From: Arcuatula senhousia
Lineage: Eukaryota; Mollusca; Bivalvia; Mytilida; Mytilidae
Reading direction: 5' to 3'
NCBI GenBank assembly: GCA_963971305.1
Contig: OZ020303.1
Span: 61,380,867 to 61,444,866 of the forward strand
Length of the DNA: 64,000 nucleotides
Positions 12,560 to 24,633 of this stretch are shown here, piece by piece. Each line of letters starts with the position of its first letter. Positions within the stretch are counted from its first letter, which is position 1. The position numbers were made by a program, and so were the translations under genes. A model generated the notes under the pieces. That model saw only the letters and a list, made by a program, of their open reading frames with translations, did not search any database and was not told the DNA's origin.

Positions 12560-14060
12560 AATTGAGTCTTTGCAAATTCTCTCTGTTCTTGGGACCTCGT
12601 GACTATTTGTCATTTCATAACCAGTTCTATAGAGTTATGTGCCCTTGCACAATATTTTAATTTCGACCATTGGCCACATGTTATTCTAAACTATTAGGTG
12701 GCTGTCAAGCAATTGTTGAGTAACAGATTCTTGTATCTGCACTGTGTTAAAATTCCACAATCTCAAGTTATGCAATCAATGTATCAAAAGCTTGAGATAA
12801 GTTACTAAAGGTCACAAAAATGTGTTGAACATTCACACTTGATAAGACTATTGCTAAAAATGTTAAACATTGACAGGGTGTTTCAATATACTTAAATAGC
12901 TACTCATAAACCTCTGCTGCTGACACTCCCTTAGATTTATTACAAACTTGTAAATAAAGAAAGACGGATGCTGCCGCTAGGCCCCAAACAAGAAGTAGAG
13001 GTCTGACAGACCTGAAAGTCGCTTAGGACATACAGTTTGTCATACTGAACCATCCTACCAAGTTTCATATCATTCTCATGTATGGTTCCTGAGGAAAGCT
13101 CGACGGGTTTTGTCCAAGTCATGTTCACATATTTTCACATCAGCCCAAGTCCCAAACAGGAAGTAGATGTCCAACAGATCTCAAAATCGCTTAGGACGTA
13201 CTGTTTGTCATACTGAATCATACTACCAAGTTTTAAATCGTTCTCATGTACAGTTCCTGAGAAAAAATATGAATGCACAATATGGAACCTCAACTAAGGT
13301 TGATTACCAACATTGACTAAATGTTGAAATTAGAATGGCGGTCTTCCATGTTAGAGGTGTTGCCTGGGTCTTATAACATTCCGTAAACAGGAAGTAGATG
13401 AATTACGAGTATAAAATCGCTTTACACTATATAGTACTATAGAAGGAAGCTACATGCAAAATATCAAGAGGCTATGAGGTTTAGTTGCCCTGAAAAATGC
13501 TACAAAAAGTTTTGTGACACCATAGGATGATGCAAGACAATGGATAGTGTTAAAGTAACCCCTATATGTTGCTTTGCAACACCTTGCAGGCGATATTAAA
13601 ATGTCAATTAGCAGACACAGGGTTATAATTTTATGAGGATTTCTATATGATCCTTATCTAGATATCTATGTGCATAAAGTTTCATGATTCATAGAAAAAT
13701 ATTTTAAAACTATCAAAAACCGAAGTAGAATTCCCATCTTTTTCTGTGATCAATCAACCATGAAGTTGAGAAAGGCAGGTACAATTCAAGTGTTTTTTTT
13801 TTTTTGTTCCTTCATATTATGATGTATTAGTGTAAAAAGTTTCATGATGATGCTATACTTCCTTTATGGTAAAGTACATGTAACTTAAACCTGAAGGAAA
13901 ACAGCCCTTTTTCTGTGTTCAACCAAATGAACTTTATGAGACAGGTACAAGTTTATCACATGTTTATAATGATTTTTGTTTGTTTTTACCTTATGTATTA
14001 AGCTTCTCAATGATAGCATAGTTCCTTCATGGTAAAGAAACAAATCTGAGAGTCAACCCG
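12560..14060. repeat. Intergenic repeat, tandem units of about 170 bp
   Basis: Two clear units (about 12,975-13,095 and 13,145-13,265) share AAACA(A/G)GAAGTAGA, TCGCTTAGGAC(A/G)TAC, GTTTGTCATACTGAA and TACCAAGTTT, then GTTCCTGAG. Degenerate units follow to about 13,500. The rest, to 14,060, is anonymous AT-rich DNA with no gene seen. Confidence 0.6.
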
Positions 14061-14094
14061 ATGCGAAACGGGCAAACCAAACAGTCAAACACTT

Positions 14095-14650
14095 ATGACC
14101 CCATGACCTCTGTAGACTGGGGGCATAGAAATTGACCAAAACAGCATAAAATATAGTTTGCAGTGACCTAATTTCTAGTGGATGGTGTAGCACTTCCCCA
14201 AGACACTGACATATTATTGACCCCCAACTTGTAGTATTAAATTGAGATATTGACAAAGAAATTTAAAAGTTGTTAATGGATAAAATGTAGGCAACAGTCA
14301 CACAATTTCTGATGGATGGTGTCGTACTACCAAAGACACATCTAGTGTTGAATTATCAAGTCCCCAACCTGTAGTTTTCGAATTATGGACTTTAATCAGT
14401 ATTTATACATAAAACATATGTTGCAGTGACCTAATTTCTAGTGGGTGTTCTAAATATCAATGGGTAAAACACTTCAAGTGGCTAACAACCATTGACCCCT
14501 ACCATGTAGTACCAGAAAAATGCACCTTAAGAACTTAACTAAAGTGTTGTGGACATACAGACAGACAAGAGAAAAACCTATGTCTAAACCACATATGTGG
14601 CAAGACAAAGATGTCCCTCCACTCTATTTAGGACGACTTTGTTGGGGATA
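14095..14650 (-). repeat. Nuclear-receptor-palindrome repeat family, degenerate copy
   Basis: Carries the unit landmarks GTGACCTAATTTCTAGTGG and the reversed GATGTTGGGGGTC, plus an eroded CACATATGTGG..CAAGACAAA terminus. It belongs with the arrays at 9,575 and 18,068. The palindromes are eroded to half sites, for example CAGTGACCT near 14,160 and 14,425. Confidence 0.65.
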
Positions 14651-14699
14651 TTTAAATGTTTCTACAAGTCCCCTTGTTTCACAAAAAATAATAAAGTTC

Positions 14700-15830
14700 A
14701 AAGGTCTATATCACCCCAAAAATTATGGTAAATAAAAAGTTACTAGCTACATACCAAGTTTCAAATTTGATTGATAAACTAAAATACTGACTAAGTAATG
14801 AGCTCTTTCTGTAAAAATCTGTTTTCAAATTCAGATATATTAACATCAGTCAAAAGTAAAAAATGGCTAGATTTTGTTAACAGGAAGAAGGTGAGCAACA
14901 GACTTAAAATTGAATCCCAGGCTATGGGATCCCATCCTGATGTTGTATACCAAATATGAAGTGTCTGTGACCAGTAGTTGCTGAGAAAATTTCTTCAACC
15001 TGATGCCTGACATTCACCATTTTTCACTCTGTGTAATCCATCAATAAATGCACACCATGATGAGTACATTTCAGATCTGTACTTTCAATAGTTTTTGAGT
15101 AGCCGTGTTCACACAGTCCAATTCTCAAAATCTGTTACCGGTATTTGCTACAAAAATTTGAAAATTTCTTCAAAAAATAATTTGAATATTATTCATCATG
15201 ACATGCTGCACAGCAACTGTACAAAGTTTCAGAACTATACTGTCAACAGTTTTAGAGTGTTCAAGGACTAATGGACAAAGTGGAAACTATCTAAGCTGTT
15301 GGGTCCTTAACTTCCAACAAAATTTTGAGGACAAAAGTTTTCTGGTAATATGCAAAATACATATGTGTACTAGCTACATACCAAGTTTCATTTTGGGTTG
15401 AGGAGTTGGGTGAAAACCACAATTACAGAGGACTGTTTGGAAAATTAAATGTTTAAATGGGTATTACAAAATATGGAGGATCATAATATTCAATCACCAA
15501 GAAATTTCTCCAGGTAAAACTCCACTTGATGTTTCCTACATAGTTCTCTAGTCATGATGTACAACTGTTGGTTTCACTAAGCAAACAACAATCAGTTCAT
15601 TAAATCAGTCAATCAATGAAAATAGAAAGTGGAAAGAATACTTCAGCAAGACAGACAAACACCTTGAAAATAAAACTTCGCAGAACATAAATGAGTTAAA
15701 ATAACGATGTGAAATATTTCCATTATTTTAGCAAAAGCATTACTGGACTAATTTTGGAAAAAAAAATGAGAGTCCCTCCTCTGTGGACATTGCTGGCTAA
15801 AAACTTCTTATTATTTTTGGCAAGACAAAA
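14700..15830. repeat. Intergenic repeat with ACCAAGTTTCA-type units
   Basis: Contains diffuse units with CTACATACCAAGTTTCA (about 14,745 and 15,375) and a block GCACAGCAACTGTACAAAGTTTCAGAACT near 15,207. That block recurs as GCAGCTGTACAAAGTTTCAGAACT near 23,072 and 23,225. No coding potential was seen. The 3' end of the RPS21 transcript should fall near the left side of 15,830-15,850. Confidence 0.5.
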
Positions 15831-15885
15831 AATCATTTTAAAGTTTTTTTTTTAATTTATTTTTTTCTTCCTTTCTTTTTCCCTC

Positions 15886-18800
15886 CTAAAAGTTCCTGCA
15901 AAAAAATGAAAGAGAATTAGTAATATTAAAATCATACAAATGTTTAAGTTTTAACATTCCCTCTTTTGCAAAAGGAAGTCATTAGCATAAGCACATATCC
16001 TTCATATATGACTAAATTCATATTTTTTAGCTTGAATGCAGTTCAAGTTACAGATTTTTTTTCACAAAGATGATGTAAAACAAGCAAATCAACCTGAGAC
16101 TAATGAACCCAAGACTCATATTCATACTGCATAAGTGGTATTTTTCATGGGTGGAAAAATTTTTGTTGTTATAACAAGGGAGGATTTTTTTTTGTGTAAT
16201 CTAATTTTTGAGGTTTTTTGTCTCGCCTGCGACGAATGTCGCAAAAGGCGAGACTTAGGTATGGTGATTCCGGCAACGGCGTCCACAATTGGTTAAAGTT
16301 TCTGCTTAAGTCTGTTTTGTGTGAACTAGTTATGTTACACCATTGATATTTGGTATGCAGTTGCATCAGCATCAGTACAGATCAGTTTTAAAAGGATTTC
16401 ACCTGTATGCTCCTGCAGTCACGGTCTACTGACTTTGAAATTTTACACTGATTTTGCCGAGGTTAACCTTTTTTCTTACGTCTGTTTAACATGAAGCACT
16501 TATGGTACATCATTGATATTGGGTATGCACTTGCATTAGCATCAGTATAGATCAATTTCAAAAGGATTTTATCTGTTTGATCCTGCAGTCACAGTCTACT
16601 GACTTTGAGATTTTACACTTTTTAACTTTATACTTATGTCATGAGTGTTTTATATAAAGCAGTTATGGTTCACCATTTATATTTGGTATGCAGCTGCTTA
16701 AGCATCAGTTAAGATCAGTTTAAGGAGGATTTTTACTTCATTTTATACTGTGTCCAGTTGGGACAGGCGAGACATGTCTCTGTGTTAACAGTTTATTTAT
16801 TTTAACACTTTATATTATTAAGGATTATTTTGCATGCTTTAAAATATTGGTCCCAGAGGAGTGAAAATTAAATCACCACACAAATAAAAAACTTATACAG
16901 TATGGTAGATTAAGAGTGTTTTTTTTATCATGAATGACATTTGAAGTTATTCAACAAACTAACTACAGCCTTGCTTACATTGATCAACCAATGTATTCTT
17001 TTTTGATTTATTGAAGTAGCAACTTTTTTTATGACATTTTACACAAAATTTATTTGAATTGATATCATACTTTTAAATATACTCACTTTGCAATCAAACC
17101 ATCTTTCTTAGCTAATCTGTTCAAAGAGTCATCAGATTCTCCCTATGAAAAAAAATTAAACACAAAATAAGAAATAGCAGAAAAAATAAATTTTAAAAGA
17201 CTAATGATATGTACATGTACAAAGTTCATATTTAACTTGCAATCTGAAATGAAAAGATAATTCACCTTGAATCTGATAAATGTTATAGACAAACTAAAAA
17301 TCTACAAGTCTTACAAAGAAGTTGATGGCACATGAAAAAGATCGTAGAATAAAAGATGAAGTTTGTAGCGTTTCGATTTTTTGAATGTGAGAGTGTAAGT
17401 TAATTAAATTAGTAAATTGACATTTTCTTCTTAGAAAATTCAGTGTTAACCAAACTTTTTGCATGACTGTAATGTACAAGATTTCACACTATGTCAAGGA
17501 TCAAAGAGAATTGCATAAATTGAAAACCTTGTGCCAGTAATTTGTTTTAGATTAAATTTTTATGTTGTGTGATGACCTTGTTTTTATTTAATATCATACC
17601 ATTCTTCTGATTCCTCCACAGACAGCATAGGTGGTGTTGCTTCCGGTCATTCTGCCTGTTGTACTATCAACCTAATCATTTATAAAAACAAATGAAATAC
17701 ATGTCAAATATGATATCTACTATCAACAAATCTAATGGCAAAGTAAGGGATTTATAAATTTTTTAGCAAGGTTGTGAATTAAAGGTTAAGTCATACTGTG
17801 GATTCATTTATTTTCTTGGTTTGATGAAAATTGATAAGTTCGTGGATTCTTAAATTTGTGGTTTTGTAGTATGCAGCATACAATTCAATGTTAAATTTCC
17901 TTTTCCTGGGGTATCAACTTTCGTGGATCTAGGTCACCCACGAAAACCATGTAAATTGATACCCCTCGAAAAATAATGAAACCACAGTATTTGTTATAAA
18001 TTTTCAGTACAGTGGAGTGTGGATGCCAGTGTTACTCCAAATGTAGTAAGTAAAAAACTAAAAATAAACTAGAAAATGTGCCTATGAGCCACAGGATGGC
18101 CCTCCTGTTCTTGAAATATCATTGACCCTCAATGTGTATTACCTGGGATATGGACCTTTACCAAGAAATTGATCAAAAGTGTTCATGTGTAAAATATAGG
18201 TCCCTGTGACCTTATTTCTGGTGGGTGGTGCCATGTTACCAAGACTCATCGAGTAGTGAAATATCATTGACCCCTAACATGTAGTATTCAAGATATGGAC
18301 CTTAACCAAGAACTTACCCAAAGTCATTCATGCGTAAAATATAGGTCACAGTGACCTAATTTCTAGTGGGTGGTGTCACCTTACCTAAGACACATCTAGT
18401 GGTGAAATATCATTGACCCCCAACATCTAGTATCAAAGTTATGGACCTTAACCAAGAACTTAACCAAAGTAGTTCATATAGGGGTGCATAAAATATAGAT
18501 CACAGTGACCTAATTTTTATTGGGCGGTGTCATGTTACCCAAGACACATCTAGTGGTGAAATACCATTGACCAACATGTAGTATCTGAGATATGGACCTT
18601 AACCAAGAACTTAACCAAAGTCATTCATGCGTAAAATATAGGTCACAGTGACCTAATTTCTAGTGGGTGGTGTCACCTTACCTAAGACACATCTAGTGGT
18701 GAAATATCATTGACCCCCAACATCTAGTACCCAAGTTATGGACCTTAACCAAGAACTTAACCGAAGTCGTTCATGCATGAAATATAGGTCACAGTGACCT

Positions 18801-21401
18801 AATTTCTAGTGGGTGGTGAAGCCCTACCCAAGACCCATCTGGTGGTGAAATATCATTGACCCCAAACATCTAGTATCCAAGTTATGGACCTTAACCAAGA
18901 ACTTAACCGAAGTCCTTCATGCATGAAATATAGGTCAGAGTGACCTAATTTCTAGTGGGTGGTGTAGCCCTACCCAAGACTCATCTGGTGGTGAAATATC
19001 ATTGACCTCCAGCATCTAGTATCTGAGTAATGGACTTTAACCAAGAACTTAACTAAAGTGCTACGGACGTACGACCAAGGGTAAAACTATATGTCCGATC
19101 CACATACGTGGTCGGGCCATAAAAAGCGTATTAATAATTACTATCTTTTTTCTGTTACCCTTGCTTTTGACATATTATATAATATAACAAAATTTCTGAT
19201 ATTCAAGAGAAGACAATTTTAACCCTTAGCCTGCTACGCGCGACAATTGTCGTTCCGATTATTCAAACTGGCATTGCTACGCGCGACTATTGTCGTTTCT
19301 CGGACCCACGTGTTTATCGTAGTTTCTAAGCAACAAAGGGAAATCCTTATCGGAAATGACGTATGTTAATTCTTTTAACGGTTGTGATTGGATAAAATTT
19401 CAATTATTTTCGGGTTTCTCAGGTGTTTTTACCGTTTATCATGAAAAATAAAAAGTAAAAGTAAATAAATGTGATTGAAAAATGTCTCAAAATGGCGGAT
19501 GTAAATTAGAGTGATGATGAAGAAGTCATCAATTTTATGAACGGTTGTGATTTCAAAGAGGGTTTTTACAGGAATTAAATCTGAAGATTTGATGATTAAC
19601 AATCGAAAATTATTTGTAACTTGATCCCTGAGTGATTTTTTGCCAAATACTGGCAGGGATTTTCCAGACGATGTTCAATTTTTTTTCTCGAAATAATTTG
19701 ATCTCTCTGAGATGACTGATGTTTTCAAAGCCCTGTTCAGCCGTGAAACAAAAGATGTTTGGCAGAAAGGATGACCATTGGACTGATTAAAACGATATAT
19801 GATAAATATTTTAGTCAATGAAGCAGACATGACGCTTTTTCTCGTAAAAAATTCCGAAAATGTTGGACTGAAAAAACTACGTCGGTCTTTATGGGATTGA
19901 TTTTTGCTATGGGACTACTGGAAAAAGAATGTTTTCGGCAATATTGGTCAGGTCAATGTTTGAAGTAGTGGACACCCATATTTCCTAATTAGAAGAGATG
20001 TGACATAAGTTTATTGGTCCTTATGTGTTTAGACTGCAGTTTTGCTCTATGATCCTCTGTGCATGCCAAAATGCTTTGATTGGATAACACCATGTACAAT
20101 TATAGGGCAGTTTTTTTTACCTGATGTTGAAAATGAACAACCTGAATCAGATTGAACAAATATATAGTCATAACATGTGTTATTATGATGTTTCAACTAA
20201 AAAGTTATTTTTTTCGACCAGTTTTACCATTTTCACAGTTAACGAGTTTTTGACATACCTGTGCCTTAACTGTAGATATACCTGGGATTTTTATGAACTT
20301 TTTAGCATAAAAATGTTTTCTGAAGATTAATAATGGCTTAAGTAACATTGTTACAAATTTTTATTCTTGTTCAATGGTTTAAATCATTAAATTATAAAAC
20401 CTTATATATTTTCACCTTTATTTGCACCTGTACAGGTAAAACTTGCTCGTAAGCACCAACACACAAGAAAAATGAAAACTAGAGAATCCAACAATACACA
20501 TACATATAACTTTTATTGGTCTATGATAAAAAATAACAGAGATATGCTCAATTGAATCAAGTAACACATTTAGTCAATTATGATATTTTTTATTCAGCAT
20601 TACATAATAAAACAATAGAAATTATGTTGGCAGCTGAAGGGATAAGAACATGACCAAATTACATGATTATCTGCTCTGTAACATGTTATTTATCTGCAAT
20701 TACTGAACTGTTTGAGGTTGTTGTTCAGGTGTTTTTATTTGTTCATACCTAAATGAACATATCTATCAAGTTTCAAATTTCCTTCTTGAAAAGCAACTTA
20801 AACCTTATAGGTAAATATGATCTTTGACGAACAGAAGGACCTGAAGATAATTTGTCTCTCTTCTTTTGTAGGTGTGCATTAACATGCATATGATTTAATG
20901 CAGGTACTTACTTCAGCAAAGTTGATCTGAATAGATGCATGATCTTTAGCAGCAATGATTCTGTTGCTTGCAGAACTAAAAATCAAATAAGCTTTTTAAA
21001 TAAAATGGCTTCTAATTGACGATTATTCAGACTTGTCATCATGCATATATAATACAACATTTTTAACAACTTGACTTGTGCATATTAAACATTACAGTCA
21101 GAGTTTTCTGAAAATGTCCATTGTGAATTTCTAAATTGCTGCTGATATATGTAGGTTATGTCAGGTAAACATATTCCACATCTCATGATCTTTTAGCAAC
21201 TAAACATGGTTGAATTAAAATTTTCAATATTGTCAATAAAATCTTTTATAGGGTATGCAGAAAAATAATTACCAAAAGGAAGAAGAAAACATACATTTGT
21301 AATAAGCCCTAACTCTGATTTAGATCTTTTAATAATTGTAAGCTTATTTACCATTTTCTTGGTATGTACATATCAACGAATTCACCTTGCTCGTTTTGCA
21401 T
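15886..21401 (-). CDS. RPS21: Small ribosomal subunit protein eS21 (RPS21), 5 coding exons
   Basis: A eukaryote-specific component of the 40S subunit, used in 18S rRNA maturation and translation. Coding exons in transcript order: 21,401-21,352; 20,975-20,912; 17,671-17,600; 17,142-17,087; 15,895-15,886. All introns are GT..AG and the phases fit, giving 83 residues, the usual length of this family. Segments read MQNEQGEFVDMYIPRK, SASNRIIAAKDHASIQ, TYAVCGGIRRM, GESDDSLNRLAKKDG and terminal KNF. The start ATG lies in an exon whose acceptor is at 21,428-21,429, so the 5' UTR contains an intron. An AATAAA signal in the reverse sense lies near 15,852-15,860, about 30 bases after the stop. No stop or frameshift was found. 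The gene is convergent with the Ldh2 gene and its introns are heavily loaded with repeats. Confidence 0.96.
16214..16780 (+). repeat. GTCTCGCC-ended interspersed repeat (copy 2), RPS21 last intron
   Basis: Starts with the hairpin GTCTCGCCT..AGGCGAGAC (16,220-16,254). It then carries three units of about 160-180 bp with ACCATTGATATTTGGTATGCA and AGCATCAGTA(C/T)AGATCA, and ends GGACAGGCGAGACATG. The inverted ends are consistent with a non-autonomous element. Confidence 0.75.
17794..17989. mobile_element. TACTGTGG-type MITE
   Basis: About 195 bp with imperfect terminal inverted repeats, TACTGTGGATTCATT on the left and AATGAAACCACAGTA on the right, with TA at both edges. Internal symmetry includes TTCGTGGAT / ACCCACGAAAA. 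No ORF. It is probably mobilised in trans and lies in RPS21 intron 3 (between 17,671 and 20,912). Confidence 0.75.
18068..19124 (-). repeat. Nuclear-receptor-palindrome repeat family, copy 2 (about 7 units)
   Basis: A reverse-complement copy of the 9,575 element with matching ends (CTAGAAAATGTGCC.. and ..CACATACGTGGTCGGGCC) but more units. The perfect palindrome AGGTCACAGTGACCT occurs at 18,343-18,357, 18,640-18,654 and 18,786-18,800. AGGTCAGAGTGACCT is at 18,932-18,946. Near matches lie at 18,198-18,212 and about 18,497. It sits inside an RPS21 intron. Confidence 0.88.
19219..20645 (+). mobile_element. piggyBac-like transposon relic
   Basis: The left edge is TTAA followed by CCCTTAGCCTGC. 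The right edge is GGCAGCTGAAGGG followed by ATAA, an eroded TTAA. Near the left end the motif GCTACGCGCGACNATTGTCG occurs twice in direct orientation (about 19,231 and 19,271), as expected of subterminal transposase-binding repeats. The interior encodes a broken DDE transposase: SVFMGLIFAMGLLEKE..FRQYW..TPIFP (about 19,880-19,990) matches the piggyBac core pattern. An upstream fragment reads EMTDVFKALFSRETKDVWQ. Several in-frame stops make it inactive. Confidence 0.72.
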
Positions 21402-21608
21402 CTTGAAATTTTGTGTCAACCACTGGTCTACAAATAAATCAATTAAATTGTTAGTATTAATTAAGATCACATGTCCACATTTTTTGGCAATACAATCATG
21501 TCATCAAATATCAGAAAAGTATGAGTATTTTTAGAACATTTTCTTAAGATTGCTAGGTCTAATGTGCTTGCACTTGTATCAAAAACAACACCAACATGTA
21601 GTATGCAG

Positions 21609-22668
21609 AACAAGAGGTTCCCAGGAGCCTGAATCGCTCACCTGACATATGTGCCTGGAGTAAAGGCTATTAGGCAAAATCTATTTGACATTGGATCTTG
21701 ATGTGCTTAACAATATGCAATTTAAATTTCTCGAATATCTCGTAAAGTTGTCAAGATATTGAGCTAAACAGGTGCAAAATTTCCCCAAAATCCACAAAAA
21801 AAGGGCAATAACTCCTACATGGGTCGTTGGATTTTCTTCAAAATTTCAGAGCTGGTAGATCTTCAGGTGCTGATCACTTTTGTTCCCTATCAAAATTTTA
21901 AAATCTGTCACCGTTTTTGAGTTATTTGCAAAAAACTGCCATTTACCCCTATGTTTTATTTTTAGCCACAGCGGCCATATTTTACGACCAATCAAAAATC
22001 CCCACATCAGTTCTATACACCTAATGCTAATAAACAACTATACCAAGTTTGGTTCCAATTGGACTTGAACTGTCAGAGGAGTTAACGTTTTCAATGTAAT
22101 GATGAAATGCTGTTAAAATGCCTAATTTTGACGTTCTAAGGGCAATAACTCCTAAAAGGAAAGGTTCTACAACGTTGACCCTATTTCATATTATGTAGAT
22201 CTTGATGTGCTTAACAATATGCAATTTAAATTTCTCAAATATCTAGTATAGTTTTCAAGATATTGAGCTAAGCAGGTGCAAAATTTGAAAAAAAATCCAC
22301 AAAAAGGGCAAGAACTCCTACATGGGTTGTTGGATTTTCTTCAAAATTTCAGCGTAGGTAGATCTTGAGGTGCTGATCACTTTTACCCTTGCCAGAATTT
22401 TGATATCTGTAGCCGTTTTTGAGTTATTTGCAAAAAACTGCATTTTACCCCTATGTTCTATTTTTAGCCACGGCGGCCATGTTTTACGACGAATCAAAAA
22501 TGCCCATATCAGTTCTAAGCACCGAATGCTAATGAACAACCATACTAAGTTTGGTTTCAATTAGACTTATGGTGTCAGAGGAGTTAACGTTTTAAAAAGT
22601 TTACGGACGGACGGACGCCAAGTGATGACAATAGCTCACATGACCCTTCAGGTCAGGTGAGCTAAAAA
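21609..22668 (+). repeat. Hairpin-ended tandem-unit repeat (copy 1)
   Basis: Starts AACAAGAGGTTCCCAGGAGC, with a GGCTCC-type palindrome. It contains two units of about 490 bp (landmarks GGGCAATAACTCCTA, GTGCTGATCACTTTT, GCCGCGG/AGCGGCCATGTTTTACGAC and GAGGAGTTAACGTTTT). It ends with a hairpin of AGCTCACATGACC / GGTCAGGTGAGCT, then AAAAA. A longer copy lies reversed at 37,707-39,661 and an isolated end at 57,690. It lies in the RPS21 5' UTR intron. Confidence 0.85.
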
Positions 22669-22849
22669 TCAGTACTTAAACCAAGAGCACAGGATATGGT
22701 TATGGCAAATCCCTAACAATAGGAATCTTTCATTGTTACAGCAGACGAAAATTGGGAACAGATGATGGGAAGGAGACCAAATCATTAATGATCGTAACAA
22801 TAAGAACTAGAATACTGACAAAGTCAGAAAGGGTCGTGGCAAAAAAATT

Positions 22850-23370
22850 CAAGTGTTTTTAAATCATACGAACTTTGATTATAACCACTAAGGCATGTTC
22901 CATGGAATGTGTATGAAGCTTCAGAGCTGTATTGTTAATAGCATTTGAGTTTTATTGTTCAAAATTTCCATTTCTAAAAATCTGTGATTTTCCATCAAAA
23001 ATGGAGTTTTTTCCTAAAATATTAAACATATTTGCACAAAATTTTAATATGCAAATCATGAATTGCTACTTAGCAGCTGTACAAAGTTTCAGAACTGTTT
23101 TGTTAATAGTTTTGAGTTTTAGTGTTCACAAAGTCAAATTCTCAAAATCTGTGCTTTTCGATAATAAATTTTTTTTTCCAAATTTTGCATGTAATTTAAT
23201 ATGCAATATGGCATGCTACTAAGTAGCTGTACAAAATTTCCGAACTGTGTTGTTAAAAGTTTTTGAGTTTAAGTGTTCACAAGAATTGTTGATGGACGGA
23301 CAGATATATTTTGTAGACAAACAAGGTGAAAACTATAGGGCGTCCGCATCTTCGATGTGGGGCCCTCATT
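22850..23370 (+). repeat. Tandem-unit repeat, GTACAAAGTTTCAGAACT family
   Basis: Three to four units of about 130-150 bp share GCTGTACAAAGTTTCAGAACT, GTTAATAGTTTTGAGTTTTAG and TTCTCAAAATCTGTG. It ends with GATGGACGGACAGA and a GGGCGTCCGCATC..GATGTGGGG segment. Related units occur at 15,070-15,410. Confidence 0.65.
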
Positions 23371-24401
23371 ATTACAGCAAATCAATACGAAATAAAGAGT
23401 GGCATACAACATATTATTAATTAATAAAATACAAGTGGTAAAAAAATATAAATGATCAAAATATTTTGATAACTTAATCAACACAGTAAGTGGTTTAGAT
23501 TTTTTTCAATCTTGCCCATTTCTAGTAAAACCATTCAAGACAGACATCATAGACAATGAATGTGACAGTGTGAACATCAGTGAAACAAACTTTTCAATCT
23601 TTTAAGCTTGTGTTATTTGTACAAATCAAAGCTTATAACATAGCATTATTTGACTTAATTATTTCAGGTTTTCGAAATTGACATGCTATCCTCCCTCTGA
23701 TTAGGACAAGCTCCATCAGATTTTAAAGAAAAAAATGTACCCTCCATGAATTAGTTTTATTAATTGTTGAAGAAGTTAACTATACATGTAAGTATCTTAT
23801 GTTTGGTCAATCTTTAATGCATATCATCCATATTAAAATAAATATGCCTTAATAATAATAATAAGATAATTCTTATTGTTACAGTCATACAGCATGTATG
23901 GTCATAAGCGATTCTGTTCCTGATTTCATATTTGCCATTACAATAAGAATTTTTTATTGTTAATACAGTTTTGCCCTAATCCATTCCTGTGCCTTTGCCA
24001 AAAGGGAGTTGATACCCAAACGTTAACAACCCCTTAGCTTTTTTGTATCAAATATCCATTTGGTGGGTTGTAAGATAAATAGCATTTGATAATTTTTGGT
24101 GAGTTTGATATTGCGTCTATTCGTCATTTTGAATGTTCATGAACTTTTTTCACCACATATCTGTTTCGAATAGTGTTGGGAAATTGTATCTGTTGTTTGT
24201 ATGCCCATAATTTCGTTGTAAACATGTATATTTATTAGCATGTTGTAGCTTATTCTTTACTTTTTCAATGATTTTACACATTTTCAATTCACATGGCAGT
24301 TTTAATGATAATTAGAATTGTAATTCGATCTTAGGGATTCCCAGAAAGATTCAAAATAAAGTATTTGTGTCTGAAAAGGGCATTTTATTGAAAATACAAA
24401 C

Positions 24402-24432
24402 TCGTGTGTTCACAGGCAAAAGAAAAAGGAAG
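24402..24432 (-). promoter_or_regulatory. Candidate RPS21 non-coding first exon with 5'-TOP tract
   Basis: On the minus strand CTTCCTTTTTCTTTTG is a C followed by 14 pyrimidines, the layout of the 5' terminal oligopyrimidine start of ribosomal-protein mRNAs. A plausible though weak donor (GTTTGT) follows 31 bases later, and the next same-strand acceptor is at 21,428. A CGGCATTGTGGG motif lies just upstream. This is inference from layout alone; no other exon-1 candidate in the 3 kb upstream looked better. Confidence 0.35.
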
Positions 24433-24633
24433 CACATGTAAGTTACCCACAATGCCGTTTACATTTCAAGGGGAGGTTATCAATATTTCCCGGCATTTTT
24501 TAAAACAACAAAAATGAGAAACTTTTTAACATACATGTAAGACCTCGTGTTTTTGGTCTGACGGTTAGTTGGCTTAATTAGATTAAAGCACTTGGAATTT
24601 TATAGATGATAAAATTTAAGGCCGTGGCTGTTT

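Noticed and set aside
21846..22564. Paired open frames on both strands with similar peptides at 21,846-22,068 and 22,318-22,564, also at 37,711-39,138
   Set aside because: They are equivalent positions in the tandem units of one interspersed repeat; conservation comes from unit copying, not protein selection.
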